Part shown: positions 24,335 through 32,221 of the stretch, piece by piece | Layout: each line of letters starts with the position of its first letter | How positions within the stretch are numbered: position 1 is the first letter of the stretch | NCBI GenBank assembly: GCA_910584835.1 | Contig: CAJUEG010000017.1 | Location: forward strand, 1 to 38,506 | Length of the DNA stretch: 38,506 nt | Source: an uncultured Oscillospiraceae bacterium | GTDB taxonomy: Bacteria > Bacillota > Clostridia > Oscillospirales > Oscillospiraceae | Reading direction: 5' to 3' | Made by a program: the position numbers and the translations under genes | The notes under the pieces: generated by a model | What the model saw: only the letters and a program-made list of their open reading frames with translations | What the model was told of the DNA's origin: nothing | Databases searched by the model: none

Positions 24335-25573
24335 ATGGCACAGTTAAAGGGCGCTTGCGTCATCGGCCAGTCCGGCGGCCCCACCTCCGTCATCAACGCC
24401 AGTGCGTACGGTGTCATCCGCACCGCGCTGGACTGCCCCGATATCACCGCAGTCTACGGCATGGCCCACGGCATCAAAGGCATGCTGAACGATCAGCTGT
24501 ACGACATGGGACAGGAGGATGCCAAGGAGCTGGAGCTGCTGCTCAACACCCCCTCCTCCGAGCTGGGTTCCTGCCGCTATAAGATTGCCGATCCCGATGT
24601 GGACGACACCGATTATAAGCGGATTCTGGAAATCTTTAAGAAATATAATATCCGTTATTTCTTCTACAATGGCGGCAACGATTCCATGGATACCTGCGCC
24701 AAGGTGAGCCGTTTCATGGCCAAGTCCGGCTATGAGTGCCGGGTGATGGGCGTACCCAAGACCATCGACAACGACCTGTTCGGCACCGACCACTGCCCCG
24801 GCTTTGCCTCCGCCGCCAAGTATATTGCCACCTCCTGCGCCGAGGTCTACAAGGACGGCCGGGTATACGACACCGGCATGGTCACCGTGATTGAGATCAT
24901 GGGCCGTCACGCGGGCTGGCTGGCCGGCGCCGCCGCCCTGGCCGGCGTGGTGGGCTGCGCTCCCGATCTGGTGTACCTCCCTGAAGTGGACTTCGACATG
25001 GATAAGTTCCTGGCCGATGTGGACGCCATCTACAAGAAGAACGGCAACTGCATTGTTGCTGTCTCCGAAGGCATCCACTACGCCGACGGCTCTTTCGTGT
25101 CCGAGGCCAAAACCTCCGCCACCGACGGCTTCGGCCACGCCCAACTGGGCGGCCTGGCCGCTCTGCTGGCCAACATCGTGAAGGAAAAAACCGGCGCCAA
25201 GGTCCGGGGCATTGAGCTGTCCCTGCTTCAGCGCTGCGGCGCCCATTTGGCCTCCCAGACCGACATCGACGAGTCCTTCCTGGCGGGTAAGACCGTCGTG
25301 GAGGCCGCTGTGGCCGGCGAGACGGACAAGATGGTTGGCTTTGAGTGCACCCGGGAGGGCGGTGTGTACACCTGCAAGACCAAGCTGTTCAACCTCTCCG
25401 ATGTGGCCAACTTTGAAAAGAAAGTGCCGCTGGAGTGGATTAACGCCGAGCACAATGGCGTGACCCAGGGCTTTATTGACTACGCCCTGCCCTTGATCCA
25501 GGGGGAGAATCACCGGATCACTGAGAACGGCCTGCCCCGTTTCGCACGGCTGAAAAAAGTACTGGCAAAGTAA
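24335..25573 (+). CDS. pfp: Pyrophosphate-dependent 6-phosphofructokinase
   Basis: Encodes 412 residues of the phosphofructokinase fold. The phosphoryl-donor site reads GGNDSMDT, with Asp in place of the second Gly of ATP enzymes (GGDGS), and the catalytic loop reads PKTIDNDL with Lys instead of the Gly of PGTIDND. Both changes are the established marks of PPi-dependent enzymes. GRHAGWLAGAAALAG and the sugar-phosphate site near YADGSF are intact. It reversibly phosphorylates fructose 6-phosphate with pyrophosphate. Cotranscribed with fba; ends at a shared bidirectional terminator opposite the ATP-dependent enzyme. Confidence 0.93.
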   Translation: MAQLKGACVIGQSGGPTSVINASAYGVIRTALDCPDITAVYGMAHGIKGMLNDQLYDMGQEDAKELELLLNTPSSELGSCRYKIADPDVDDTDYKRILEIFKKYNIRYFFYNGGNDSMDTCAKVSRFMAKSGYECRVMGVPKTIDNDLFGTDHCPGFASAAKYIATSCAEVYKDGRVYDTGMVTVIEIMGRHAGWLAGAAALAGVVGCAPDLVYLPEVDFDMDKFLADVDAIYKKNGNCIVAVSEGIHYADGSFVSEAKTSATDGFGHAQLGGLAALLANIVKEKTGAKVRGIELSLLQRCGAHLASQTDIDESFLAGKTVVEAAVAGETDKMVGFECTREGGVYTCKTKLFNLSDVANFEKKVPLEWINAEHNGVTQGFIDYALPLIQGENHRITENGLPRFARLKKVLAK

Positions 25574-25584
25574 GGAAAGCGCAA

Positions 25585-25622
25585 AAAAGCGCCGGATTCC
25601 ATTTGGAATCCGGCGCTTTTTA
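25585..25622. terminator. Bidirectional terminator between pfp and pfkA
   Basis: GCGCCGGATTCC (25589-25600) pairs with GGAATCCGGCGC (25605-25616), flanked by A-run and T-run on both sides, so it can end transcripts from both the plus and minus strands. Confidence 0.9.
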
Positions 25623-25630
25623 TAAGTCGT

Positions 25631-26629
25631 TCAGTTATCTTCGGGCGTGGCCACCCCGGTCATGGCCCGGGTTACGGCCTGCCCGCGGGCATCCAGCCCC
25701 TTGGTCATGGCCAGCGCTTCGGTGATATCATAGTCTATCAAATCCTCGCCCTGCATAGCCACTACGCGGCAGGTTTTCCCCTCCGACAGCAGCCGCACCG
25801 CCTCGTGGCCCATATAGGTGGCTACCATACGATCCCGAGCGCTGGGTGAGCCGCCCCGCTGCACGTGGCCCAGTACAGTGACCCTGGTATCCAGTGCAGT
25901 GGCGTTCTTGATCTGTTCCGCCACACGGTAGGCGCCGCCGGGAACGCCCTCAGCCACAATAACCATGAAGTGGGTGCGTCCGCCCAGGCGGGCCTGACGG
26001 ATAGGTTCAATGACATCCTTGTCAAAGTCCACTTCCTTCTCCGGCACCAGTACCACAGTGGCGCCGCAGGCGATGGCCACCGACACTGCCAGATGTCCGG
26101 CCCGGTGGCCCATGACCTCCACCACTGAGCAGCGTTCATGGGACTTCATGGTGTCACGCAGCCGGTCAATGCTCTCCAACGCAGTATTGCAGGCGGTATC
26201 GTAGCCGATGGTGTAAGTAGAGCAGGCAATGTCATTGTCAATGGTGCCGGGAATGCCAATAACGGAGATGCCGCTGTTGGCCAGGCTGAGCAGTCCTTTG
26301 AAAGTACCGTCACCGCCTATGCCAACCAGGGCGTCAAGGCCTAACAGTTTACAGGTGGCAAGGGCCTTCTTCCGGCCCGCTTCCTCAATGAACTCAAGAC
26401 TGCGGGCGGAGTAGAGCATGGTGCCGCCCCGGCGGGAGATATCACTGACGCTCTCGAAATTCAGCCGGGTAAAATCGCCGTTAAGCAGGCCATGATAGCC
26501 CCGGCGGATGCCAATGCAGTCAATTCCATAGTACAGAGAGGCCCGAACTACGGCGCGGATGGCCGCATTCATGCCCGGGGCATCTCCGCCGCTGGTAAAT
26601 ACGCCGATACGATGAACAGCAGATTTCAT
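25631..26629 (-). CDS. pfkA: ATP-dependent 6-phosphofructokinase
   Basis: Encodes about 332 residues of classic bacterial PfkA. IGVFTSGGDAPGMNAAIRA opens the fold; GGDGTFKG and PGTIDND are the ATP-type donor and catalytic motifs, in contrast to the PPi enzyme next door. MGHRAGHLA and VLGHVQRGG are also present. ATG 26629 is chosen because GAAAGGA is 10 bases upstream. It follows purB by 45 bases on the same strand, so the two are probably cotranscribed. Confidence 0.95.
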   Translation of the reverse strand: MKSAVHRIGVFTSGGDAPGMNAAIRAVVRASLYYGIDCIGIRRGYHGLLNGDFTRLNFESVSDISRRGGTMLYSARSLEFIEEAGRKKALATCKLLGLDALVGIGGDGTFKGLLSLANSGISVIGIPGTIDNDIACSTYTIGYDTACNTALESIDRLRDTMKSHERCSVVEVMGHRAGHLAVSVAIACGATVVLVPEKEVDFDKDVIEPIRQARLGGRTHFMVIVAEGVPGGAYRVAEQIKNATALDTRVTVLGHVQRGGSPSARDRMVATYMGHEAVRLLSEGKTCRVVAMQGEDLIDYDITEALAMTKGLDARGQAVTRAMTGVATPEDN

Positions 26630-26674
26630 ACCAATCAGATCCTTTCCCAAGTCAGTTATATGATACCGGCTTCC

Positions 26675-28111
26675 TCAAACTTTCAGTTCAACGGCCTGCT
26701 CATCCAACGCTGAGCGATGGGCCTCCAGAACAGGACGGACAAAGTCATCAAGGAAGTCAGTCACCTGCTCCGGGCACCGCCCGATATAGCGGGAAGGTTC
26801 CATGTGAACGGAAAGCTCTTCACGGCTTAACCCAAACAGAGGATCATCGGCCAGCAGGTCAATAAGATTATTTGTAAGGCCTAAATCCTTTACATTTCTT
26901 CCGGCCTCTTGGGAATGGACACGAATGCGCTCATGAATCTGCTGACGGTCTCCCCCCCGCTGAACCATATCCATCATAATATTTTCGCTGGCCATAAAGG
27001 GCAATTCCTCCATGATATGCTTTTCTATGACTTTCTCATGAACGACCAGGCCGGAGGCGACATTTTCGTAGATATTGAGAATGGCATCGACAGCTAAAAA
27101 CGCCTCGGGGACCGAAATGCGCTTGTTGGCCGAGTCGTCCAAGGTGCGCTCAAACCATTGCGTGGCGGAGGTGTAGGCAGGGTTGGCCGCGTCCGCAATA
27201 ACATAGCGGGCCAGAGAGCAGATACGCTCACACCGCATGGGGTTTCGTTTATAGGGCATGGCAGATGAGCCGATTTGGTGTGTCTCAAAAGGCTCCTCCA
27301 CTTCCTTCAGGTGGCACAACAGCCTCACATCGGTGGCAAATTTGCAGGCAGACTGGGCAATGCCGGACAGGGTAGCAAGTACGGCGGAGTCCACCTTTCG
27401 GGAATAGGTCTGGCCGGACACGGGAACGGTGCCGTCAAAACCCATTTCCCGGGCAATACGCCGGTCCAGCTCTTTGCACTTCTCATGGTCGCCCTTAAAC
27501 AGCTCCAAAAACGACGCCTGCGTGCCGGTGGTTCCCTTGCAGCCCAGCAGTTTCAGGGTGGAAATGCGGTACTCCACCTCATCCAGGTCCTGAAGCAGCT
27601 CATTCATCCACAGAGTGGCCCGCTTGCCGACAGTCACCAGTTGAGCTGCTTGAAAGTGAGTAAATCCAAGGGTTGGCAGGGCCTTATACTTGTCGGAGAA
27701 TTTGGCCAGTGCTCCGATTACCCGCACCAGCTTGTCCCTGACAAGGATCAGCCCCTCCCGCATGATAATAACATCAGTGTTGTCTCCCACATAGCAGCTG
27801 GTGGCGCCCAGATGGATAATGGGCATGGCCTTTGGGCACAAAGCGCCATAGGTGTGGATATGGGCCATCACATCATGGCGCAGCTCCGATTCCTTTTTTG
27901 CCGCCAGGTCATAATCAATATCGGTGAGATGGGCCTCCAACTCGTCCACCTGCTCCTGGGTTACGGGCAGACCCAGTTCCATCTCCGCCCGGGCAAGCGC
28001 CACCCACAGCCGGCGCCATGTGGAGAATTTTTTATCCGGGGAAAAAATGTACTGCATTTTGTCGCTGGCATACCGGGAGGACAGCGGGCTTTCGTAAATA
28101 GTTTTATTCAT
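26675..28111 (-). CDS. purB: Adenylosuccinate lyase
   Basis: Encodes 478 residues of the fumarase/aspartase superfamily. The signature loop GSSAMPYKRNPMRCERI carries the catalytic serine, and GATSCYVGDNTD and TLGFTHFQAAQLVTVG give the substrate and His sites. PurB cleaves SAICAR and adenylosuccinate, releasing fumarate, in purine synthesis. Length fits the longer clostridial/eukaryote-like type. The promoter lies about 40 bases upstream. No other pur gene is near. Confidence 0.95.
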   Translation of the reverse strand: MNKTIYESPLSSRYASDKMQYIFSPDKKFSTWRRLWVALARAEMELGLPVTQEQVDELEAHLTDIDYDLAAKKESELRHDVMAHIHTYGALCPKAMPIIHLGATSCYVGDNTDVIIMREGLILVRDKLVRVIGALAKFSDKYKALPTLGFTHFQAAQLVTVGKRATLWMNELLQDLDEVEYRISTLKLLGCKGTTGTQASFLELFKGDHEKCKELDRRIAREMGFDGTVPVSGQTYSRKVDSAVLATLSGIAQSACKFATDVRLLCHLKEVEEPFETHQIGSSAMPYKRNPMRCERICSLARYVIADAANPAYTSATQWFERTLDDSANKRISVPEAFLAVDAILNIYENVASGLVVHEKVIEKHIMEELPFMASENIMMDMVQRGGDRQQIHERIRVHSQEAGRNVKDLGLTNNLIDLLADDPLFGLSREELSVHMEPSRYIGRCPEQVTDFLDDFVRPVLEAHRSALDEQAVELKV

Positions 28112-28154
28112 ATCAGGGCGTCACCTCAAACTCAGGGATTTTAGGGCTGGGGTC

Positions 28155-28183
28155 ATTATATCACACCAGCAGCTCCCGGACAA
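28155..28183 (-). promoter_or_regulatory. Sigma-A promoter of purB-pfkA
   Basis: Minus-strand TTGTCC (28183-28178) and a perfect TATAAT (28160-28155) with a 17-base spacer; start near 28148. Confidence 0.8.
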
Positions 28184-28212
28184 GTTACAACCTTAAAATT
28201 ATTCCCGCCAGC

Positions 28213-28244
28213 AAAAAAGAGCCGTGCCCAAGCACGGCTCTTTT
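28213..28244 (-). terminator. Terminator after the zinc-ribbon gene
   Basis: Arms 28215-28227 and 28232-28244 (AAAAGAGCCGTGC and its complement) form a 13-bp stem with a 4-base loop. Read on the minus strand it is followed by a T-run, ending the sigH-zinc-ribbon unit just before the purB promoter. Confidence 0.85.
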
Positions 28245-28259
28245 CATTGGATTATCTAC

Positions 28260-28538
28260 TTAGCCCTCGCCGCGCATCTTGGCAAAGCACTCGCTGCAGT
28301 AGACAGGGCGATCAGACTTCGGTTCAAAGGGAACCTTGGCCTCGCCGCCGCAAGCGGCACAGACAGCGGTGAAGTACTCGCGGGGACCACGGGCAGCGGC
28401 CTTGCGGGCATCGCGGCAGGCCTTGCAGCGCTGGGGCTCATTCTGGAAGCCGCGTTCAGCGTAAAACTCCTGCTCACCGGCGGTGAACACGAACTCCTGG
28501 CCACACTCTTTGCAAATTAAGGTCTTGTCTTCGTACAT
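28260..28538 (-). CDS. Double zinc-ribbon protein
   Basis: Encodes 92 residues with four CxxC pairs: CKEC and CKAC (about 9-40) and CAAC and CSEC (about 57-85). The phrases EFVFTAGEQEFYAERGF and PVYCSECF are typical of a small clostridial zinc-ribbon family annotated as zinc-ribbon domain proteins. Two structural zinc sites are likely; nucleic-acid binding is possible but unproven. ATG 28538 has AGAGAGGG 8 bases upstream. It follows sigH by 66 bases on the same strand. Confidence 0.85.
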   Translation of the reverse strand: MYEDKTLICKECGQEFVFTAGEQEFYAERGFQNEPQRCKACRDARKAAARGPREYFTAVCAACGGEAKVPFEPKSDRPVYCSECFAKMRGEG

Positions 28539-28604
28539 TGGAAATACCCTCTCTTTTGATGCCCAGAATCGGAAATACAACCTGCTGGGACTGTAATATT
28601 TGCG

Positions 28605-29195
28605 TCAGCTCTCGCTGAAAACGCCAAAGTTACCGGCAACCTTTCGCCGGATCCGCTGGACCGCATTATCCACGGACTTGATGGGACGTCCCACCTGCTC
28701 ACTAATCTCCTGATAGGATAAGCCGAGCAGAAAACGCGTCAAAACCTCCCGCTCCAGCGCAGACAATTGCCGCCCCAAGCGGGCCAACCGTTCTGTCTCC
28801 TCTTCCCTGCTGATGTACAGTTCCTCAGGGCTTGCGTCAGAACCCAGCATGGGGGTTTCAAATGGAATGCTGTCATTTAATGGGGCATGCTTGCTTCGTG
28901 CTGCGCTGGTCACGGCCGAACGAATCCGATTGCGGATACACACCTCCGCAAAGGTTCCAAACCGGGCGTCATGGCTGGGCTCAAACTCTCGGATGGCCTT
29001 CAATAACCCGAACATGGCTTCCTGAATCAGATCCTCACTGTCCCCGCCGGCCAGAAAATAGGGACGGGCACAAATGCGGACTTGGCGGAAATACCGTTTG
29101 ACCAGTTCTTCCTCCGCATCCCGGCAACCCTTGGCCACCAGAGCGCAAAGCGCCTCATCGCTGTATTCATCAATTTGAAAAGTGATTTCACTCAT
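28605..29195 (-). CDS. sigH: RNA polymerase sigma-H (early sporulation / stationary phase)
   Basis: Encodes 196 residues, close to SigH (Spo0H), the sigma factor that raises spo0A and other early sporulation genes. Region 2 reads ARPYFLAGGDSEDLIQEAMFGLLKAIREF with RFGTFAEVCIRNRIRSAV, as in Bacillus SigH; region 4 has LSALEREVLTRFLLGLSYQEIS and the recognition helix RPIKSVDNAVQRIR. The N-terminus is shorter than in Bacillus. Promoter boxes lie just upstream, and AAGG precedes the ATG. Confidence 0.88.
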   Translation of the reverse strand: MSEITFQIDEYSDEALCALVAKGCRDAEEELVKRYFRQVRICARPYFLAGGDSEDLIQEAMFGLLKAIREFEPSHDARFGTFAEVCIRNRIRSAVTSAARSKHAPLNDSIPFETPMLGSDASPEELYISREEETERLARLGRQLSALEREVLTRFLLGLSYQEISEQVGRPIKSVDNAVQRIRRKVAGNFGVFSES

Positions 29196-29210
29196 AGTTC
29201 AACCTTGTTT

Positions 29211-29239
29211 ATTTAAGCACAGAACTGCTGAATTGTCAA
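29211..29239 (-). promoter_or_regulatory. Sigma-A promoter of sigH
   Basis: Minus-strand TTGACA (29239-29234, perfect) and TTAAAT (29216-29211) with a 17-base spacer. An A/T inverted repeat, TTTTTAGAA/TTCTAAAAA (29255-29276), lies 16 bases upstream of the -35; it could be a regulator site or a weak terminator for ruvB. Confidence 0.7.
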
Positions 29240-29341
29240 TTGTTTTTGGTGATTTTTTTAGAAAATCTTCTAAAAACACCCTCCGCGCTATAATTATTTA
29301 CAATTTTAGGTAGACCTTCCATTTTTTCTGCGTCAACCAAG

Positions 29342-30403
29342 TCAAAAGGAGAGCTGTTCCGGCGGTTCAGCTCCGCCCGGTACAGCCAAACCCAGGTGCT
29401 GGTAAGCCTTTGGCGTGACGCACCGTCCCCGCGGCGTGCGGGTGAGAAATCCCAGCTGCATCAGATAAGGCTCGTACACGTCCTCCAGGGTAACCGACTC
29501 CTCGTTGATGGTGGCAGCCAGAGTGTCCAATCCCACCGGCCCCCCACCGTAGTTGACAATGATGCTTTCCATCATTCGCCGATCCACGTTGTCCAGACCC
29601 AGTTCGTCAATTTCCAGCGCCTGCAGGGCGCGGTCTGCCACAGACCGGGTGACCACCCCACCGGCGGTAACCTGAGCAAAATCCCGCACCCGGCGGAGCA
29701 TCCTGTTGGCGATCCGGGGGGTGCCCCGGCTGCGGCGGGCAATCTCCAGAGCCCCCTCCTTTTCAATGGGTACGTCTAGAATTCCAGCAGAACGAGTGAC
29801 AATCAGCGCCAGCTCCTCCGGGGTGTACAGCTCCAGCCGCAGAGTTACGCCGAAACGGTCCCGCAGCGGTGCGGACAGCTGCCCTGCCCGAGTAGTGGCT
29901 CCAATCAGGGTAAACTTGGGCAGGTCCAGCCGGATAGAGTTGGCGGAGGGTCCTTTGCCGATGATAATATCAATGGCATAGTCCTCCATCGCAGGGTACA
30001 AAATTTCCTCCACCGAGCGGTTCAGCCGGTGAATTTCGTCAACAAAGAGGATATCATTCTCCTGGAGATTGGTGAGCAGCGCCGCCAGGTCGCCCGGCTT
30101 CTCAATGGCCGGGCCGGAGGTGATGCGGATATTGACCCCCATTTCGTTGGCAATGATGCCGGACAGCGTGGTTTTGCCCAACCCCGGGGGACCGTGGAGC
30201 AGCACGTGGTCCAGGGGCTCCCCCCGCATTTTTGCGGCCTGAATGAAAATAGATAAGTTTCCCTTGGCCTTTTCCTGGCCAATATATTCGGCCAAAGCTT
30301 TGGGGCGCAAGGACCCCTCCCCTTCGTCCGCCTGCGTCAGCGAGGTGGTTACTAAAGGGGCTTCTGTCTCAAAACCGCCGTTGTCGGAAAAATCAATGCT
30401 CAA
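29342..30403 (-). CDS. ruvB: Holliday junction branch migration ATPase RuvB
   Basis: Encodes about 353 residues. LRPKALAEYIGQ opens the AAA+ domain; Walker A GPPGLGKTT, Walker B FVDEIHRL, the IGKGPSANSIRLDLPKFTLIGATTRAG stretch and the C-terminal winged helix (GGPVGLDTLA, EPYLMQLGFLTRTPRGR) are complete. The start is set at TTG 30403, where AGAGGAAG lies 7 bases upstream; the frame upstream of it has no family resemblance. An extended -10 (TGCTATACT on the minus strand, 30458-30450) suggests its own promoter in addition to reading from ruvC-ruvA. Confidence 0.93.
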   Translation of the reverse strand: MSIDFSDNGGFETEAPLVTTSLTQADEGEGSLRPKALAEYIGQEKAKGNLSIFIQAAKMRGEPLDHVLLHGPPGLGKTTLSGIIANEMGVNIRITSGPAIEKPGDLAALLTNLQENDILFVDEIHRLNRSVEEILYPAMEDYAIDIIIGKGPSANSIRLDLPKFTLIGATTRAGQLSAPLRDRFGVTLRLELYTPEELALIVTRSAGILDVPIEKEGALEIARRSRGTPRIANRMLRRVRDFAQVTAGGVVTRSVADRALQALEIDELGLDNVDRRMMESIIVNYGGGPVGLDTLAATINEESVTLEDVYEPYLMQLGFLTRTPRGRCVTPKAYQHLGLAVPGGAEPPEQLSF

Positions 30404-30449
30404 AGATTCACTTCCTCTTGATTTTTTTAAGGTACCCGCCGCCAAAAAA

Positions 30450-30458
30450 AGTATAGCA
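30450..30458 (-). promoter_or_regulatory. Extended -10 promoter in front of ruvB
   Basis: TGCTATACT on the minus strand is an extended -10 element, with no good -35. It lies 47 bases before the ruvB start in the 89-base gap after the kinase gene. Confidence 0.5.
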
Positions 30459-30492
30459 ATACCTAACACCCGCGAATAATCAACAGCGTACA

Positions 30493-30999
30493 CTATTTCT
30501 CCTTAACTTGTCTTGCGATGATTTCCGCCACTTGCTGGGGAGAAAGTCTGTCTGTCATGATTTTTATGGTGTTCTGCTCAATGTAGAGCGGGAGATAACT
30601 CAAGCTCCGTTCCAGTGCATCTCCGTGTCTCAAACCGGCCTGAATATCTCCATTAATGCGCTGGCAAAGGGTTTGCTCTGAACAAAGCAGCGTATAATGA
30701 ATTACCTTGACAGCATTTAATTTCAGGCAATCCAAGATACTCTGGGCAATTTCAAACCGATGCATGACCCAACCAAAGATCACATAGTTCAGCTCCGGGC
30801 TGGCCAAAAATCGGGAGAGCATGGCAGTGATATTGTCCAACGCCATGGACTTGGTCTCATCCGTCACCTGAAAGGGATTTATATTCCAGCACCAATCTCC
30901 ATCCAGGTAGACGCTGGGAGTCAGCCGCTCTAAAAGTGCTTTGCACACAGCGGTTTTGCCTACGCCCATAGGGCCGTTGATAAGCAAGAGCGTTTTCAC
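30493..30999 (-). CDS. P-loop AAA_33/nucleotide-kinase-like protein inserted in the ruv operon
   Basis: Encodes 168 residues. Walker A is NGPMGVGKTAVC (8-19), then YLDGDWCW with an acidic pair as in small-molecule kinases, and a likely lid segment around LCSEQTLCQRINGD. The size and layout match AAA_33-type kinases (shikimate/adenylylsulfate/chloramphenicol-kinase-like); the substrate is unknown. Its ATG overlaps the ruvA stop by 4 bases, so it is coupled to ruvA and separates ruvA from ruvB, which are normally adjacent. Confidence 0.78.
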   Translation of the reverse strand: MKTLLLINGPMGVGKTAVCKALLERLTPSVYLDGDWCWNINPFQVTDETKSMALDNITAMLSRFLASPELNYVIFGWVMHRFEIAQSILDCLKLNAVKVIHYTLLCSEQTLCQRINGDIQAGLRHGDALERSLSYLPLYIEQNTIKIMTDRLSPQQVAEIIARQVKEK

Positions 31000-31601
31000 G
31001 CCTTTACCATCTTCTTCAGCGCCTGTTTAATGACATCTTCCAGTGACAGCTCGTCCAAATTGATTCCCTTCAGCGCTACGGCAATCTCGCTTTGGCTGTA
31101 GCCCAGCACCGCCAGAGCAGCGGACGCCTCACTGGCTTTGTTCTCCGGGATAATGGTGACGCCTCCCGCGAAGGCTTCTCCTCCTCCGGCAGTCAGCTGG
31201 CCTTTTGCCAGCTTGTCCTTCAGTTCCAGGATAATGCGCTGGGCAATCTTTTTCCCAATGCCGGGCGCAGAGGTCAGCGCTTTCTCGTTGCCGGACACAA
31301 TGGCCATAGCCAACCCCTCCGGACTGTTTGACGACAGGATGGCCAGCGCCGCCTTTGGTCCCACCCCGGACACCCCGATGAGCATCCGAAAACACCCCAG
31401 CTCACTCTCACTGGCAAACCCGTACAACTCGAAAATCTCTTCACGGACGTAAAGATGGGTGTAAAGTTTAGCGGCTTTCCCCACATTGAGTTTGCTGACG
31501 GTGTAATTGGTGGTACGGCAGGCATACCCCACCCCGCCGCAGTCAATGACGGCCAGGTAGGGCTCTACCCGCGCCACAGTCCCATTCAAATAGTAAAACA
31601 C
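30996..31601 (-). CDS. ruvA: Holliday junction DNA-binding protein RuvA
   Basis: Encodes 201 residues: an N-terminal OB fold (FYYLNGTVARVEPYLAVIDCGGVGY), two helix-hairpin-helix motifs (LIGVSGVGPKAALAIL and APGIGKKIAQRIILELKDKL) and a small C-terminal helical domain (AALAVLGYSQSEIAVAL) that binds RuvB. RuvA tetramers hold the four-way junction. GTG start at 31601 with GGAGAGA upstream; it follows ruvC by 16 bases. Confidence 0.95.
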   Translation of the reverse strand: MFYYLNGTVARVEPYLAVIDCGGVGYACRTTNYTVSKLNVGKAAKLYTHLYVREEIFELYGFASESELGCFRMLIGVSGVGPKAALAILSSNSPEGLAMAIVSGNEKALTSAPGIGKKIAQRIILELKDKLAKGQLTAGGGEAFAGGVTIIPENKASEASAALAVLGYSQSEIAVALKGINLDELSLEDVIKQALKKMVKA

Positions 31602-31617
31602 AACAATCTCTCCAAAT

Positions 31618-32109
31618 TCATTGTAAGGTTTTCAGCAGCGAAGTGGATGACCGGGCGTGACATAGGGCTATGGCCACCGCATCGGCGGCGTCGTCCGGCT
31701 TTGGAACGGCGCTCAAGCTGAGCAGGCGCCTGGTCATGTCCATCACCTGCCGCTTCTCCGCTTTTCCATATCCGACCACTGCCTGCTTCACCTGGGAAGG
31801 ATTGTACTCGCAGACGGGCAGGCCCAGCTTTTCCGCTGTCATGAGGATGACTCCTCTGGCCTGGGCCACGCCGATGCCGGTGGTGACATTGTGGTTGAAA
31901 AACAGTTCCTCAATGGCCATGACGTCCGGATGAAATTGGCCGATCAACTCCTCCAAATCGGAGGCAATCCGCCACAGCCGGGCGGGCAGGCGCACCCCTG
32001 CCGGAGTGTTGATGGCGCCGCAGGCAGCCAGCCGGTATTTCCCCTGAGCCGATTCCACCAGGCCAAAGCCCACAATGGCGTACCCAGGGTCTATTCCAAG
32101 GATCAGCAA
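31618..32109 (-). CDS. ruvC: Holliday junction resolvase RuvC
   Basis: Encodes 163 residues of the RNase H-like resolvase. Acidic catalytic residues are in ILGIDPG (Asp7), IEELFF (Glu), and PDDAADAVAIALCH (Asp pair near 138-141). The NVTTGIGVAQARGVIL and YNPSQVKQAVVGYGKAEKRQV segments are standard. Starts at TTG 32109 with GGGAGGG about 8 bases upstream. First gene of ruvC-ruvA-kinase-ruvB. Confidence 0.95.
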   Translation of the reverse strand: MLILGIDPGYAIVGFGLVESAQGKYRLAACGAINTPAGVRLPARLWRIASDLEELIGQFHPDVMAIEELFFNHNVTTGIGVAQARGVILMTAEKLGLPVCEYNPSQVKQAVVGYGKAEKRQVMDMTRRLLSLSAVPKPDDAADAVAIALCHARSSTSLLKTLQ

Positions 32110-32145
32110 CAGTACGCCCTCCCAGTTTTTATGATATCTCTAGAC

Positions 32146-32174
32146 ATGATACCACAGTTCGCCGTCAAAGACAA
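32146..32174 (-). promoter_or_regulatory. Sigma-A promoter of the ruvC operon
   Basis: Minus-strand TTGTCT (32174-32169) and TATCAT (32151-32146) with a 17-base spacer; the -10 is extended (TGG before it). Confidence 0.65.
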
Positions 32175-32176
32175 GC

Positions 32177-32206
32177 AAAAACGGCGGATGATGGCATCAT
32201 CCGCCG
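32177..32206 (-). terminator. Terminator after xerD
   Basis: Arms 32182-32192 and 32196-32206 (CGGCGGATGAT and its complement) are followed on the minus strand by TTTTTGC. It lies 15 bases after the xerD stop and ends the spoIIM-xerD unit just before the ruvC promoter. Confidence 0.88.
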
Positions 32207-32221
32207 CAGAAGATTCGCAGA

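Noticed and set aside
24344..25513. 389-codon minus-strand frame opposite pfp
   Set aside because: It is the antisense of a well-conserved gene, with low-complexity Gly/His/Val content and no ribosome site.
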